DNA of 64,000 bases from Spongiibacteraceae bacterium UBA5047. Lineage in GTDB: Bacteria; Pseudomonadota; Gammaproteobacteria; Pseudomonadales; Spongiibacteraceae. A program made the position numbers and the translations under genes. The notes under the pieces are model-generated. The model saw nothing but the letters and a program-made list of their open reading frames with translations. It ran no database searches and was not told where the DNA came from. Shown here one piece after another: positions 1 through 8,864 of the stretch. Position 1 is the first letter of the stretch. Each line of letters starts with the position of its first letter. The DNA lies in the NCBI GenBank assembly GCA_002415025.1, contig DIBR01000011.1:87211-151210 (forward strand), in the 5' to 3' direction.

Positions 1-1436
1 TCCGCCTGCGCCACCAGCCGCAGCAGCGTCTCCGCGGCATCGCGCCCCAGCATGTCCCCGCCATCACGCACGGCTTCCAGCTCCCGCCGCAAGTCCGGCA
101 AGGCACTCGCCAGCTCGTCGGGAATCTGAATTAGCGAGCCGAAGGTCTTGGCCTGCTCTAAGGTTTCCACAAGCTGGCTCACAGACTCAAAATTGATCTG
201 CGGCGAATTCAGCGCGCTGTGTAGTTCCGCCGCACTGTCTGCCTTCGCCTCCTGCAAGGCCAGCACATTCAAGGCCACCGGCTGCCCGAACAAACGCCGA
301 TCATCCGCCCGCACCTTCATCAGCAGGGCAAAACCGGCCAGCTGGGCGGCACGGTCGTCAATGTCCAGGCCGTAGAGATTTTTTTCCAGAATCAGTCGGG
401 GGATGTCCTGACGGCGGTAGCCGCGCTCCAGATAGATGTCGCGCAGCAGGTCGTAGGCTTCCACTAGAATGTGGCCGGAGCCACAAGCCGGGTCGAGCAA
501 TGTGAGGGATTCAGGGTTGAGGGTGGCGCCGTCCTCGTCGATGCGAGCCTGAACAAGCGCGTCGAGCTGGGCGTTGACTTCATCCGTTTGCTCGGCGGGT
601 TTTATGTAGTAATCCCACTTGCTCGCCAGTTGGCTGGTGGGGTTGGCCATCAGCCAAAGGCGGCCGAGGCTGTTCTGTACCAGGTACTTGACGATCCAGT
701 TGGGGGTGAAGAGCTGGGTGGCGGCGGGGATGTCTTCGCTTTTCACCACCTTGCCGATGACCTGATCTTTCTTCTCGCTGATGTAGAACTGGTAGAGCCA
801 GCCGATGATTTCGACCTCTTGCCAGTCGGCCTCATCAATCTTGCTGACCAGTGGAGCCAGCAGTGAATCGGTACGCAGCAAGCCGTCGGGTAATAGCAGT
901 TCGGTGGCGTCATCCAGAGATTCAAACAGGAAAGGCATGGCCGTATGCAGGGCATGGCACTGGGCCAACAGCACTTCGCGATAAAGCTCTTCGTCTTTGT
1001 TGCCAGCCAGTTTGAGCTCCAATGCTGCTGCTTTGTCCAACCCCGGCAGCTCCAGATCGGCGATATGGTCGAGAATTTCTGGCTGGGTATGGCCTGTTTG
1101 TGTATTGGCGGGATGACTCAGCACCCGATAGCCGTGATCCAAAAAGCCGTGCAGCTCCATATAGCGAATGGCCACCAGGCGGTTAAACCAAGTGTAGGCC
1201 ATGGCTTCCATCACTTGGGGGAAACCCTGGTCACGAATGCGAGCTTCCAGCTTGCTACGCATTTGGCCATAGGCCGCCGGAAAGGCCTTGCCATTGATCA
1301 GCAGCGCCTCTCCTTGCTTTTCCACTTTAGCGGGGCTCTTGGGATTAAGGCCCAGCAGCTCGGCACGGCGGGTAACCGCTGTGATAAAGTCCAGGCGCGC
1401 TTGGGGTGCATATTTCTTGAGTGCGGATTTATTCAC
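1..1436 (-). CDS. pglX: PglX, BREX type I adenine-specific DNA methyltransferase (5' part, runs off the window)
   Basis: My own reverse-strand reading from a GTG at 1436 stays open for 478 codons to the window edge. It contains the SAM-binding motif LLDPACGSGH near residue 315. PglX is the BREX methyltransferase that marks host DNA at an asymmetric adenine site and is also needed for phage exclusion. The family is usually about 1,200 residues, so roughly 40 percent is present; the NPPY catalytic motif and the target-recognition region would lie left of the window. The GTG lies one base after the stop of the 74-residue ORF and has no clear ribosome-binding site, so translational coupling is likely. 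Fifth gene of the brxA-brxB-brxC-orf-pglX operon. Confidence 0.92.
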   Translation of the reverse strand, partial: MNKSALKKYAPQARLDFITAVTRRAELLGLNPKSPAKVEKQGEALLINGKAFPAAYGQMRSKLEARIRDQGFPQVMEAMAYTWFNRLVAIRYMELHGFLDHGYRVLSHPANTQTGHTQPEILDHIADLELPGLDKAAALELKLAGNKDEELYREVLLAQCHALHTAMPFLFESLDDATELLLPDGLLRTDSLLAPLVSKIDEADWQEVEIIGWLYQFYISEKKDQVIGKVVKSEDIPAATQLFTPNWIVKYLVQNSLGRLWLMANPTSQLASKWDYYIKPAEQTDEVNAQLDALVQARIDEDGATLNPESLTLLDPACGSGHILVEAYDLLRDIYLERGYRRQDIPRLILEKNLYGLDIDDRAAQLAGFALLMKVRADDRRLFGQPVALNVLALQEAKADSAAELHSALNSPQINFESVSQLVETLEQAKTFGSLIQIPDELASALPDLRRELEAVRDGGDMLGRDAAETLLRLVAQA

Positions 1437-1437
1437 G

Positions 1438-1662
1438 TTATTCGTCTTCGATAGTGAAAAGGATATTGCCACTCAGGTCATGAGCAGTGCGATCAGTCAG
1501 ATAACCGGACAATTGAGCATTTGATCCGGCGGTGTATACCTCGTCGCCGTCAATACGATAGATTAGATTCAGTCCGTCGCGGATGTACTCGTCACCATCG
1601 ATCATGCCAACTTGAGAACCATTCGGCGCGATTACGAGATAACGACCGATTGTAAAATCCAT
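1438..1662 (-). CDS. 74-residue uncharacterised protein between brxC and pglX
   Basis: I do not recognise this family. It has an ATG at 1662 behind a strong AAGGGAG ribosome-binding site six bases upstream. That site overlaps the brxC stop codon, and the pglX start lies one base beyond this ORF's own stop. The protein is acidic, rich in Gly, Asp and Tyr, lacks cysteine, and looks all-beta. A near-repeat, IDGDEYI and IDGDEVY, occurs about 16 residues apart (around residues 21 and 37). There is no signal peptide or membrane segment. The same AGGGAG-type site precedes brxB and brxC, which supports real translation as an operon member. Standard type I BREX operons are described as brxA-brxB-brxC-pglX-pglZ-brxL without such a gene, so this is an accessory component or passenger of unknown role. 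Confidence 0.8.
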   Translation of the reverse strand: MDFTIGRYLVIAPNGSQVGMIDGDEYIRDGLNLIYRIDGDEVYTAGSNAQLSGYLTDRTAHDLSGNILFTIEDE

Positions 1663-1673
1663 TGCTTTCTCCC

Positions 1674-4600
1674 TTACCGAATATCGACACGGCGATCTTG
1701 CGCCAGCGCGTTCATTATTTGTTTGCGAAGTTCTTCCAGGTATTTCTCGGCGCTTTCGGCATCTTCGATATAGCCGGACTTGATTTTGCTGGCAAAAATG
1801 CGCTCAACGGGCTTTACCGCAGGGGCGGGTTCGGATTCGTACTCACCTTTCGGGTCAGCCACTTTCTTGGCTTCGGCGGCCTTATTGGCCTCTGCCGACA
1901 ATGTGGCCAGTAACTCAACAGCATCATCCGCAGCGTCGGTTGACCGAGAGGATAGCTGATAGAGATGGGCCAGACTGGTTTGCGCTTCTGCGCCCTGGCG
2001 TAGGGTTTGGAGTGGCCGCAGGCAGCGGTTGCGCGTATCAGCGTCGGCTTTGGCGGCATCCAGATCGCTGGTGACCCGTTCGATTTGATTGTCGATATGG
2101 CCTAGCACGTGGCTACGGACTCTGGCGATGGCTGCGGTGTTCACCTGGTCAATCTTTGTGACCAAAGCCTCGACTTCATGTAGCAAGCCAAAAGGCGATG
2201 GTGCATTGCGGATTTCCGCCAATCGCTGCAGTGCGGCGCTAGCCTCTTTGTCTTTTTCCAGCTCGGGCCGGTTGGGCTCAAAGCTGCTTAAGGCCTTATT
2301 GAGTTTGTCCCACACTGGTTTTTGGCTGCTGAAAAAATGGCCCAGTTCCTGATGGGTATCTGCAGCATCCTGCAGCTCAGCCTTATGGGTATTAAATAAC
2401 TGGATGGCGGTAAAGCTGTCTGGCGCCGCTAGTAATTTGTCGATGAGGTTTAGGCCTTCGTCGGCGAGGGGCTTGCCGGGGTAGCCTGCATTGCCGAGGG
2501 TGCCCCATTGCCTAAAGTCCTGCTGCCAGGCTTGCAGATGCTCTTTCATTGCGCTGTATAGGCGGTCTTCATCTTCAGGCGGTAATTTGCCAAAAATATC
2601 TCGCACCAGGTTACGCGCCTGCAGCAGATCGCCGCTGCCAATCGCTTTGCGACGCTCGACCTCGATGGAGCGCCAGCGTGAAGGCGGATTCATCTGCTCA
2701 TAGATTTTCTCGATGGGCAGTACGGTCTGGTTCATCTTGAGACTGAGCTCACCGGCTTTTACCAGACGAATGACTAGCAGTACCGTTTCCCAGTCTGACC
2801 AGCCATAAGGACGTCGGGCGAACTGGGTATTCGCAAGATCATGCAAGATGATTTGCCGATGACTGGCGCTGGCCAGCTCGATATATTGTTGCACCTCCTT
2901 CAACGCCCTGGGATTGGCGACGTCGCCTTCACCCAAATCCAACGCTAGCGTTGAAGGGTCGTCCAGCAGCGCTTTGATCTCAGCCTGTGGGTCACCGCTG
3001 GGATGCTGGATATAGGCCAACTTGCCAAAGGTATTACGCACCAGATCGTGCAGGGCCTCGTTGACGATCGCCGGTGCGGTGGAAGATTTCAGCTCCGGTT
3101 GGTGGCCGGCCGCAAACGCGACGGCATTTTGTAAGAGTTTCTCCAGAGTGACTTTCAGGCGGTCTCGGCGCTGACGGTTTTCCTCAGCGCGGTCTTGTAG
3201 AATGCGCCTAGCGGTGGATGGCAAGCTGCCATCAGTGCGCTTCATGACGTATTTGTCAGTTTGGATATATTGACGCAGTTCGGTGGCCAACTGGCGATCA
3301 TCTGGCAGCCGTAATATGACCTGCCCCTCTCCTTCTGAGCTGCGCATCAGAGTCTTGTCGTCGCGCCATTCGTCACGGTCGTCGATCAGCGGGGTAATAA
3401 CTTGTAAATTGAGCGCGCCGTCGCTGCGGTTGCCATAGGGGTGCTGGTCGCAGCTGAGGTTCAAGCTGAAATCATTGCCATTGTCGGTAAAGCGGAATTT
3501 GCGCATACCGCCGAGGATGTCTTCAAATATCAACTCGCCCAGCTTTTTGGCTTCTTCCGCCGCGGTGAGGTCTACGGCTTTGATCTCCCGGCTAACGTCG
3601 CGTTCTTCGTTGGTAAGGAAGAAGAAATTATCGCCGTTGCGACTAACCAGGGTTTGGCCTTCCAGGCGCTGGAGGCTTTCTTCTATTACGGTGCGCAGAC
3701 CCCGACGGTCGGCGTCGATCTGGTCTATAAACAGAGTGATCAGGTTATCGACGTTGCCGGGGATTTCATCCACGTAGCGAATAAGGAACAGGGTTTGCAG
3801 CACTTTGACATCAAATTCCTGCAATGACGTATTCGTGGACGCATTTTCAATGGTCGATTTTACGACCCCTTCCAGAAAGCTTTCTATTGAGGGGTAAAAG
3901 CAGTACAGAGGCACCAGTATGCCCGGCTCTTCGTCGACGACGCCTTTGGCCGCAGATTGGAAGGCATCTAGCAGGGAGCGCTCACCCCGCGCGAGATGCA
4001 AGCCAGTGGCGCCGGCTTTACGGACTGATTCAAAGATGCTTTGCACCAGGGTGAATTGATACGGAGCGAAGGGGTAAACGTCTGCGAACTCATCTTCGTC
4101 CGAATACGCTTTGAAGGTACGACCGGTATTGGTAAAGCTGAGCTGGTTTTTGAGGATATCGGCTTGGTTGCGGTATAGCTCGCGCAGTGTATCAGCAGCC
4201 TCCGGACGTTTTTTGAGCAGGCGCTTCTGGATTACTTCATCGACGTTTGCCGATGACAGGGAAAGTCTGGTGCGGAAGCGGCCCTGAATCTTGGAGAAAT
4301 CGTTGGCGCTGCTAGCTTTGAGCTGGCCAACGACGGCGTCGATATCTTCCTGGGACGTTACGATCACCCAGGCGCGGCCATCGCAGATGGTGCCGAGGTT
4401 TTCGGTAATGGTCTGTAAGTTCAGCATCAGCTGGGTGTTGCCACCGATGAACTGACCGATTTCATCGACAAGGAAGACGATACGGTGCTGCTTGCCGCAA
4501 CTATCCAGATACTCTTTGATCATCTTGCAAAAGTTTTCGACCGAGAGCCAGTTGTCGAAATCGCGTTCCAGGCGCTCAAGCCAGGCATCGGCATCAGCTA

Positions 4601-5270
4601 TAGCCTGCCCCATAGCCGCGCTGTAGGCTGTTGCGACTGCATCGGAATAGAAAGTGTAGCCGTCACGCTCGTCTAGCCAGGAAGTCCCCGCTTCTTTCTG
4701 GAATTCCGTTTTGAAGGTGTCGAATGCGCCTTTCTCTTCCAGCTCCTGCTCTAGACGCGCAATATGCGGATGATCGGGGCTGAAACCGCGCATCTCGTTA
4801 AAGACTTTCAGGAAGACTTTGAGGATCGCATCGCGGGTATTGTCTGCGTCGGCCTTACTATCGATGTTGAACAGCAGTACATCGGTATCACCGGTAATGG
4901 CCCGGGCTATATCTCCGGCCAGCATGGGGTCGGTGATTTTGTCTTCGAAGAAATCCTGGGCACGCCGGGTTTGACCTTCCTGGCTTACCTCTCTGTTGGC
5001 CAGCAGGTAGGAAAGGATCTTGATGAAGTGGGATTTACCACTGCCGAAGAAGCCAGAGACCCAAACACCGACATTGCCGCTTGCCTCTGCCGGATTATCC
5101 AGGGCTGAGAGATAACGATCAAAGAAGCCTCGAAGGTGGTCATCCAGCTCTTTGGTGATAACGTACTCATCCAGCTCTTGCCAGACGTTGGCATCGTCTT
5201 TTTGGTCTGCCTTGATAACGCCGTTAATGCTGCGCTGGATATTGCGCTCAAACATATTCCCTATCGGCAT
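1674..5270 (-). CDS. brxC: BrxC (PglY-like), BREX type I P-loop ATPase
   Basis: Large cytoplasmic ATPase of the BREX defence system, 1,198 residues, close to the usual family length of about 1,200. A Walker A motif, GFFGSGKSH, sits at residues 73-81, and a Walker B-like LVDEIGQF near residue 265. The C-terminal third is charged and predicted helical. BrxC is required for BREX DNA methylation and phage exclusion; its exact biochemistry is unsettled. The ATG at 5270 is preceded by AAGGGAG at good spacing. It is separated from brxB by 27 bases, and its stop codon forms part of the ribosome-binding site of the following small ORF. Confidence 0.96.
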   Translation of the reverse strand: MPIGNMFERNIQRSINGVIKADQKDDANVWQELDEYVITKELDDHLRGFFDRYLSALDNPAEASGNVGVWVSGFFGSGKSHFIKILSYLLANREVSQEGQTRRAQDFFEDKITDPMLAGDIARAITGDTDVLLFNIDSKADADNTRDAILKVFLKVFNEMRGFSPDHPHIARLEQELEEKGAFDTFKTEFQKEAGTSWLDERDGYTFYSDAVATAYSAAMGQAIADADAWLERLERDFDNWLSVENFCKMIKEYLDSCGKQHRIVFLVDEIGQFIGGNTQLMLNLQTITENLGTICDGRAWVIVTSQEDIDAVVGQLKASSANDFSKIQGRFRTRLSLSSANVDEVIQKRLLKKRPEAADTLRELYRNQADILKNQLSFTNTGRTFKAYSDEDEFADVYPFAPYQFTLVQSIFESVRKAGATGLHLARGERSLLDAFQSAAKGVVDEEPGILVPLYCFYPSIESFLEGVVKSTIENASTNTSLQEFDVKVLQTLFLIRYVDEIPGNVDNLITLFIDQIDADRRGLRTVIEESLQRLEGQTLVSRNGDNFFFLTNEERDVSREIKAVDLTAAEEAKKLGELIFEDILGGMRKFRFTDNGNDFSLNLSCDQHPYGNRSDGALNLQVITPLIDDRDEWRDDKTLMRSSEGEGQVILRLPDDRQLATELRQYIQTDKYVMKRTDGSLPSTARRILQDRAEENRQRRDRLKVTLEKLLQNAVAFAAGHQPELKSSTAPAIVNEALHDLVRNTFGKLAYIQHPSGDPQAEIKALLDDPSTLALDLGEGDVANPRALKEVQQYIELASASHRQIILHDLANTQFARRPYGWSDWETVLLVIRLVKAGELSLKMNQTVLPIEKIYEQMNPPSRWRSIEVERRKAIGSGDLLQARNLVRDIFGKLPPEDEDRLYSAMKEHLQAWQQDFRQWGTLGNAGYPGKPLADEGLNLIDKLLAAPDSFTAIQLFNTHKAELQDAADTHQELGHFFSSQKPVWDKLNKALSSFEPNRPELEKDKEASAALQRLAEIRNAPSPFGLLHEVEALVTKIDQVNTAAIARVRSHVLGHIDNQIERVTSDLDAAKADADTRNRCLRPLQTLRQGAEAQTSLAHLYQLSSRSTDAADDAVELLATLSAEANKAAEAKKVADPKGEYESEPAPAVKPVERIFASKIKSGYIEDAESAEKYLEELRKQIMNALAQDRRVDIR

Positions 5271-5297
5271 TTTTATTCTCCCTTTTGTATTCTGTAT

Positions 5298-5870
5298 TCA
5301 GTCGACCAGTCGAAAGGCGCGGTAATAAGGGGTGTCACTTAGCTGGCCAAACAGGCGTAAGGACTGACCGTCGTACTCCCCCGGAAAAAATAAGACCAAG
5401 GGCGTTTGCCCGAGGTGCGGTTGCAGTATGTTTAGTAGCTTGTGGGTGCGGATCATGGGATAGGCGCTACCTACACCGTCTATCAAATAGGCGTCATGGT
5501 CGGTAATTGGCCATTTTCGGGTGATGAACTCAGCAACCTTTTCTACTTTTAGTGGGCCTTTGAGCTGCTTGAGAAGCGCCTCACTGCCTTTATCCGCCTG
5601 AAGTTTGACCGCCTTGTCGTAAAAATTTCGTTCTTCGAGCATATCGACCAGCACCTGAAACAGGTGTACCCGGGCCACGTTGAGAGGCGGTTTTGCCTTC
5701 GCCAGCTGATTGAGCAGGAAGTCGATATGCTCGCGCACCTGCAGTTCGCTTTCTGCAGGGTAATCGAATGCATAAAACGGCACCTCGTTTCCCAAGCCCC
5801 TATTTTCCCGGAACTTTTCCGATGTCAGGGTGGGTAGTATTTTGTTTAGTCGTTCATCCAGGCGGTTCAC
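5298..5870 (-). CDS. brxB: BrxB (DUF1788), BREX type I protein
   Basis: 190-residue BrxB, usual family size, with the family-typical N-terminus (NRLDERLNKI) and the FFPGEYDG segment near the C-terminus. BrxB is a small core component of type I BREX, needed for defence; its biochemical role is not established. The start is a GTG at 5870 with AGGGAG upstream at about eight bases. It lies 14 bases after the brxA stop and 27 bases before brxC, so it is clearly in the operon. No membrane segment or signal peptide is visible. Confidence 0.94.
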   Translation of the reverse strand: MNRLDERLNKILPTLTSEKFRENRGLGNEVPFYAFDYPAESELQVREHIDFLLNQLAKAKPPLNVARVHLFQVLVDMLEERNFYDKAVKLQADKGSEALLKQLKGPLKVEKVAEFITRKWPITDHDAYLIDGVGSAYPMIRTHKLLNILQPHLGQTPLVLFFPGEYDGQSLRLFGQLSDTPYYRAFRLVD

Positions 5871-5884
5871 GCCGCTACTCCCTA

Positions 5885-6469
5885 TTAATGTGCGCAGTCC
5901 ATCGCGGACAAAATGTCTTGCTGGCCATAGTTGGTCAGGTAACCTCGTATCTCGGGCAGTACCCGAACGTGCTGAAGCGAGCGAGCCTTGTTTTTAGCCA
6001 GATACCCCGCTTCAGTGAGAATGCGGTAGGCGTTCTGTCTGAGTTTGGCCTGCGTGCCCTCTGACACCTCCGCGAGATTCCGGTGGTTCAACGCCATATC
6101 GGCAAAAAACGAGCGCCAGACCCGATCCTCAAGCACTGGGCTCATACGGCGGTATTCGTCCGCAAGCGAGGTGCGCATAAATTCGGCCAACATTGGCGAA
6201 AATTTGAGCGCGCAAGCCAAGATAGCCTGCACTGCGGTGGGCCGCTCTGCATTGGCGATGACGTCCCACAACTCCTCAGTCATGGTTTCCAGCCGCATGC
6301 GGGCGATATTGGCGTAGCTTTTGGCCGTATTGACGGTTTTCGCCTGGAGGACATTGTCGACTTCTATCGCCTGACGCCAGCGCTCGGCGTCGGGATACTC
6401 AAGTAGCAGGCGTGCTACGGCCTGTGTTTCGGGGACAATTAATGACGCCTTGGTGAAATTGGCTAGCAA
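5885..6469 (-). CDS. brxA: BrxA (DUF1819), BREX type I DNA-binding protein
   Basis: BrxA-family protein; the conserved core starts at NFTKASLIVPET and continues through NVLQAKTVNTAKSYA. BrxA homologues are small all-helical DNA-binding proteins of type I BREX. The reading frame is open upstream to a GTG at 6667, with ATGs at 6652 and 6562, but none of these has a convincing ribosome-binding site. The residues they would add do not resemble the family. A TTG at 6469 has AAAGGA six bases upstream and gives 194 residues, the usual family length, so I chose it. First gene of the BREX operon. If transcription starts near the brxR operator, the leader is about 340 bases long. Confidence 0.88.
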   Translation of the reverse strand: MLANFTKASLIVPETQAVARLLLEYPDAERWRQAIEVDNVLQAKTVNTAKSYANIARMRLETMTEELWDVIANAERPTAVQAILACALKFSPMLAEFMRTSLADEYRRMSPVLEDRVWRSFFADMALNHRNLAEVSEGTQAKLRQNAYRILTEAGYLAKNKARSLQHVRVLPEIRGYLTNYGQQDILSAMDCAH

Positions 6470-6808
6470 TGGGGTTCCTTTACTGACTCGATACTGCAAT
6501 TGATGCCGGGTTTGAACGGGAGGCTGTCGATTTTGGCCCCAAGCGCCCGATTTTATTGTCATTTTAGCCACGCACGCTTGGATTGTAACCCGCCTTTTAA
6601 GACTTAAGTAGGGGGCGCCTAAATGATTATTTTTTAACCATAACTGCTGCATATCGTCGACATCCACTATTGATCAATGCTGCTGTATCTCTCGCACTTA
6701 GAAGGCTCTGCCGGAGGACTCCTTCTGCGGGTCTCTCGCCACCGATTACCTGCTGCCAATCCCCCCGACTTTCTGCCCCTTCCTGGAAGCACTATACTGC
6801 CGACTAAA

Positions 6809-6841
6809 TTGACATGTACATAATGGCTACATATACATGTC
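6809..6841 (+). promoter_or_regulatory. brxR promoter inside a perfect inverted repeat (probable BrxR operator)
   Basis: A sigma70-type promoter, TTGACA (6809-6814), 17 bases, TATACA (6832-6837), reads toward brxR. The perfect inverted repeat GACATGTA (6811-6818) and TACATGTC (6834-6841) covers both the -35 and -10 boxes. Its half-site centres are 23 bp apart, about two helical turns. Binding of a dimeric repressor here would block brxR itself and probably the divergent brxA promoter. WYL regulators of BREX loci (BrxR) are known to repress by binding inverted repeats in this intergenic region; assigning this particular repeat is inference. Confidence 0.75.
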
Positions 6842-6868
6842 GCCTTTTCAAGCAGACGGGACTGAGCT

Positions 6869-7738
6869 ATGAGCAAAAGAACGGACTGGGCAATTCGCTG
6901 GGACACATTGCTTCGCTATCGCTTGATCGAAACCGTGGCCTTGTGGGAAGGCCGTCTCACGACGAATCATCTCCAGGATGCCTTTGGCATAGGACGGCAG
7001 CAGGCCTCCAAGGACATTAATAAATATGCCTCAGAGTTCGCACCAAACAACCTGACCTATGATGCTGCTCAGAAAGGATACTGTGCCACCAAGGCCTTCG
7101 AGCCGGTCTTTACCCAGGGGGTAGCAGACGAGTATCTACAAATGGTTAGCGCCAACGCAGAATTTGGGGCAGTGTTTTCAGTTGATAGCCCCGTTCGTAA
7201 ATTTACAGAAGTGATCTCGCCCCTGAATCGCGACCTGCGTCCAAATGTACTGCGGCCTATTCTTCGTGCTGCACGTGAAGGAAAGCGAGTAGAAATCTGT
7301 TACGCATCACTAAGCACTCCGGTGCCGGAATACAGGGTAATTCAGCCGCATTCTGTGGTCTTTACTGGCATTCGCTGGCATGTTCGCGCCTATTGCGAGC
7401 ATCGCCAGGGTTACCGGGATTTCGTGCTGAGCCGGATATCTGATGAGCCTGAAATCACCCTCAAAGGCGAAAACGGGGCGGAGGGGGATGTAGACTGGCA
7501 GCAACGGGTAGAGCTACTGATTGGCCCAGATCCCAGATTAAGCCCCGCTCAGCAAGCCATTATTCGTCAGGACTTCGGCATGGTTCGGAACCGTTTGGCT
7601 ATCGCCACCCGGGGCGCGCTCGTGCAGTACGTTCTCCAGCAGCTCCAGCTTGTGGAGGAAAACCCAACAACCTCACCGGAAGCCCAACAGATTACCCTGC
7701 TTAATCGCGACAAGCTCAAACGGTGGATCTGGCTTTAA
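6869..7738 (+). CDS. brxR: BrxR, WYL-domain transcriptional regulator of BREX
   Basis: 289-residue regulator. The N-terminus (about residues 1-70) is a winged helix with the recognition segment GRQQASKDINKYA. The centre and C-terminus hold a WYL-type ligand domain (about 130-210, with EICYASLSTP and WHVRAYCEHRQGYRDFVLSRI), followed by a C-terminal dimerisation region. This is the BrxR architecture found beside many BREX and other defence loci, where it represses the locus by binding inverted repeats. The gene is divergent from brxA, and its own promoter is covered by a perfect inverted repeat (6811-6841), which points to autorepression. Start ATG at 6869; the upstream ribosome-binding site is weak. 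Confidence 0.92.
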   Translation: MSKRTDWAIRWDTLLRYRLIETVALWEGRLTTNHLQDAFGIGRQQASKDINKYASEFAPNNLTYDAAQKGYCATKAFEPVFTQGVADEYLQMVSANAEFGAVFSVDSPVRKFTEVISPLNRDLRPNVLRPILRAAREGKRVEICYASLSTPVPEYRVIQPHSVVFTGIRWHVRAYCEHRQGYRDFVLSRISDEPEITLKGENGAEGDVDWQQRVELLIGPDPRLSPAQQAIIRQDFGMVRNRLAIATRGALVQYVLQQLQLVEENPTTSPEAQQITLLNRDKLKRWIWL

Positions 7739-8097
7739 TTCACTCGTGGTAATGCGCGAAAAAGCTACATGTGAATCTGGCCAGTATGGTGTTTCTTACC
7801 GACTCAAGGGACGATAAGCCTCATACCGTAAAAGAATAGAGGGCTGTATATGTGGGGGCTTTTAATTTTGTTAGTTTGTTATGTGATCACAGAGCTGTGC
7901 AAACAGCCATGAGTGACAATATCCGCAATTAATTGTTCGGGCGATCTTCAGCAAGACTCACGCTTTGCCAGGGTTCACGACCGCACATCGGTTTTGCGAC
8001 GTTTCTTTTCGCATGACGCCTACTCTCGGAAAACACAGATTTTCAGAATGATTTCAGCATCTCTGCGCATGAGACAGAAAAATACCAAGGAATATTT
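7739..8097. other. 359-base intergenic region after brxR
   Basis: No convincing gene. It is AT-rich in its middle and contains a 10-bp palindrome, TGTGATCACA, at 7882-7891. A 62-codon open frame beginning at 7913 lacks a ribosome-binding site and overlaps the start of the next gene, so I do not call it. The last bases hold the ribosome-binding site (AAGGA) of the 243-residue ORF. Confidence 0.5.
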
Positions 8098-8829
8098 ATG
8101 AAGCATATTCTTGATCAAGGTCTATATTTTGGTCTGCCCGATACTGAAATGTATGAAGATGGGCGACTAACGGATCAGAAAATACAAAAACGCCTGGGAC
8201 TCAACGAACAAGAGCTTGCGCGAATGCACGAAGTCGTCGAACACGAATATGAGGAAAATATACTTATTCCAGAGTTTTCTGGGAAAGACCCAAAAATCAA
8301 TCGCTTCTTGGAATGTGTCTGCGATCCTGATATTCGGTGGCCAACGTTTTATGAGTTTATTGCCCACTCGGGGAATAGTCATGCCGTTGATTTAGGGTTC
8401 TTTTGTTGGGATATGGCGGTGCTTGAAGCCTATATGCCGAGTATACGACAGCACCTATTCGAGGCTTTCGATAGCAAAGGTGATAGAACTCTTAAAATGG
8501 AATGGGATCAGACGCCCAAGACATCTTTAGATGTCGACATTATGCTGGCGGTCGAGACTTCGCATTCACTATTGCAACGATTAGTCACTAAGTATCTGAC
8601 AGATTTGGAGCATTGGGTCGATTTTTCGCAGGAACATCAGGAGCTACTAGCATGTGTTGCCAACACCCTGACCATGGCCCTTGGCATTGATATTCTTCGC
8701 GAGGCCATGAAGAAAGTTTCTGACATACAATCCAATCACACAACTGCTCTAGGCTTTCGGGAGGCTGGATGGTTGCAATTATCCGCTGGGAGTATTGCTG
8801 ACTTAGAGCAATCAATAGCGCTGCACTAA
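8098..8829 (+). CDS. Uncharacterised 243-residue accessory protein
   Basis: I do not recognise this protein. The ATG at 8098 has AAGGA seven bases upstream. The gene is visibly more AT-rich than the BREX genes to its left and the core genes to the right. The product is acidic, apparently soluble and helical, without signal peptide, membrane segment or obvious catalytic motif. Tryptophan and aromatic residues are frequent in the middle (FYEFIAHSGNSH, FFCWDMAVLEAY). It stands alone between brxR (same strand) and a convergent gene for a GRP-repeat protein. Its place between a defence operon and a replication module suggests accessory cargo, but nothing in the sequence gives a function. Confidence 0.7.
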   Translation: MKHILDQGLYFGLPDTEMYEDGRLTDQKIQKRLGLNEQELARMHEVVEHEYEENILIPEFSGKDPKINRFLECVCDPDIRWPTFYEFIAHSGNSHAVDLGFFCWDMAVLEAYMPSIRQHLFEAFDSKGDRTLKMEWDQTPKTSLDVDIMLAVETSHSLLQRLVTKYLTDLEHWVDFSQEHQELLACVANTLTMALGIDILREAMKKVSDIQSNHTTALGFREAGWLQLSAGSIADLEQSIALH

Positions 8830-8864
8830 CGGGTAACTGCCAGATCGAGTCTGAATTACTACAC

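Noticed and set aside
945..1454. 169-codon plus-strand frame at the left edge
   Set aside because: Antisense to pglX, whose minus-strand frame is open with the SAM motif and continues to the edge.
7882..7891. Palindrome TGTGATCACA as a CRP site
   Set aside because: The two half-sites are directly joined without the required 6-base spacer, so it does not fit a CRP site.
7913..8101. 62-codon frame before the 243-residue gene
   Set aside because: No ribosome-binding site; it overlaps the start of a better-supported gene.
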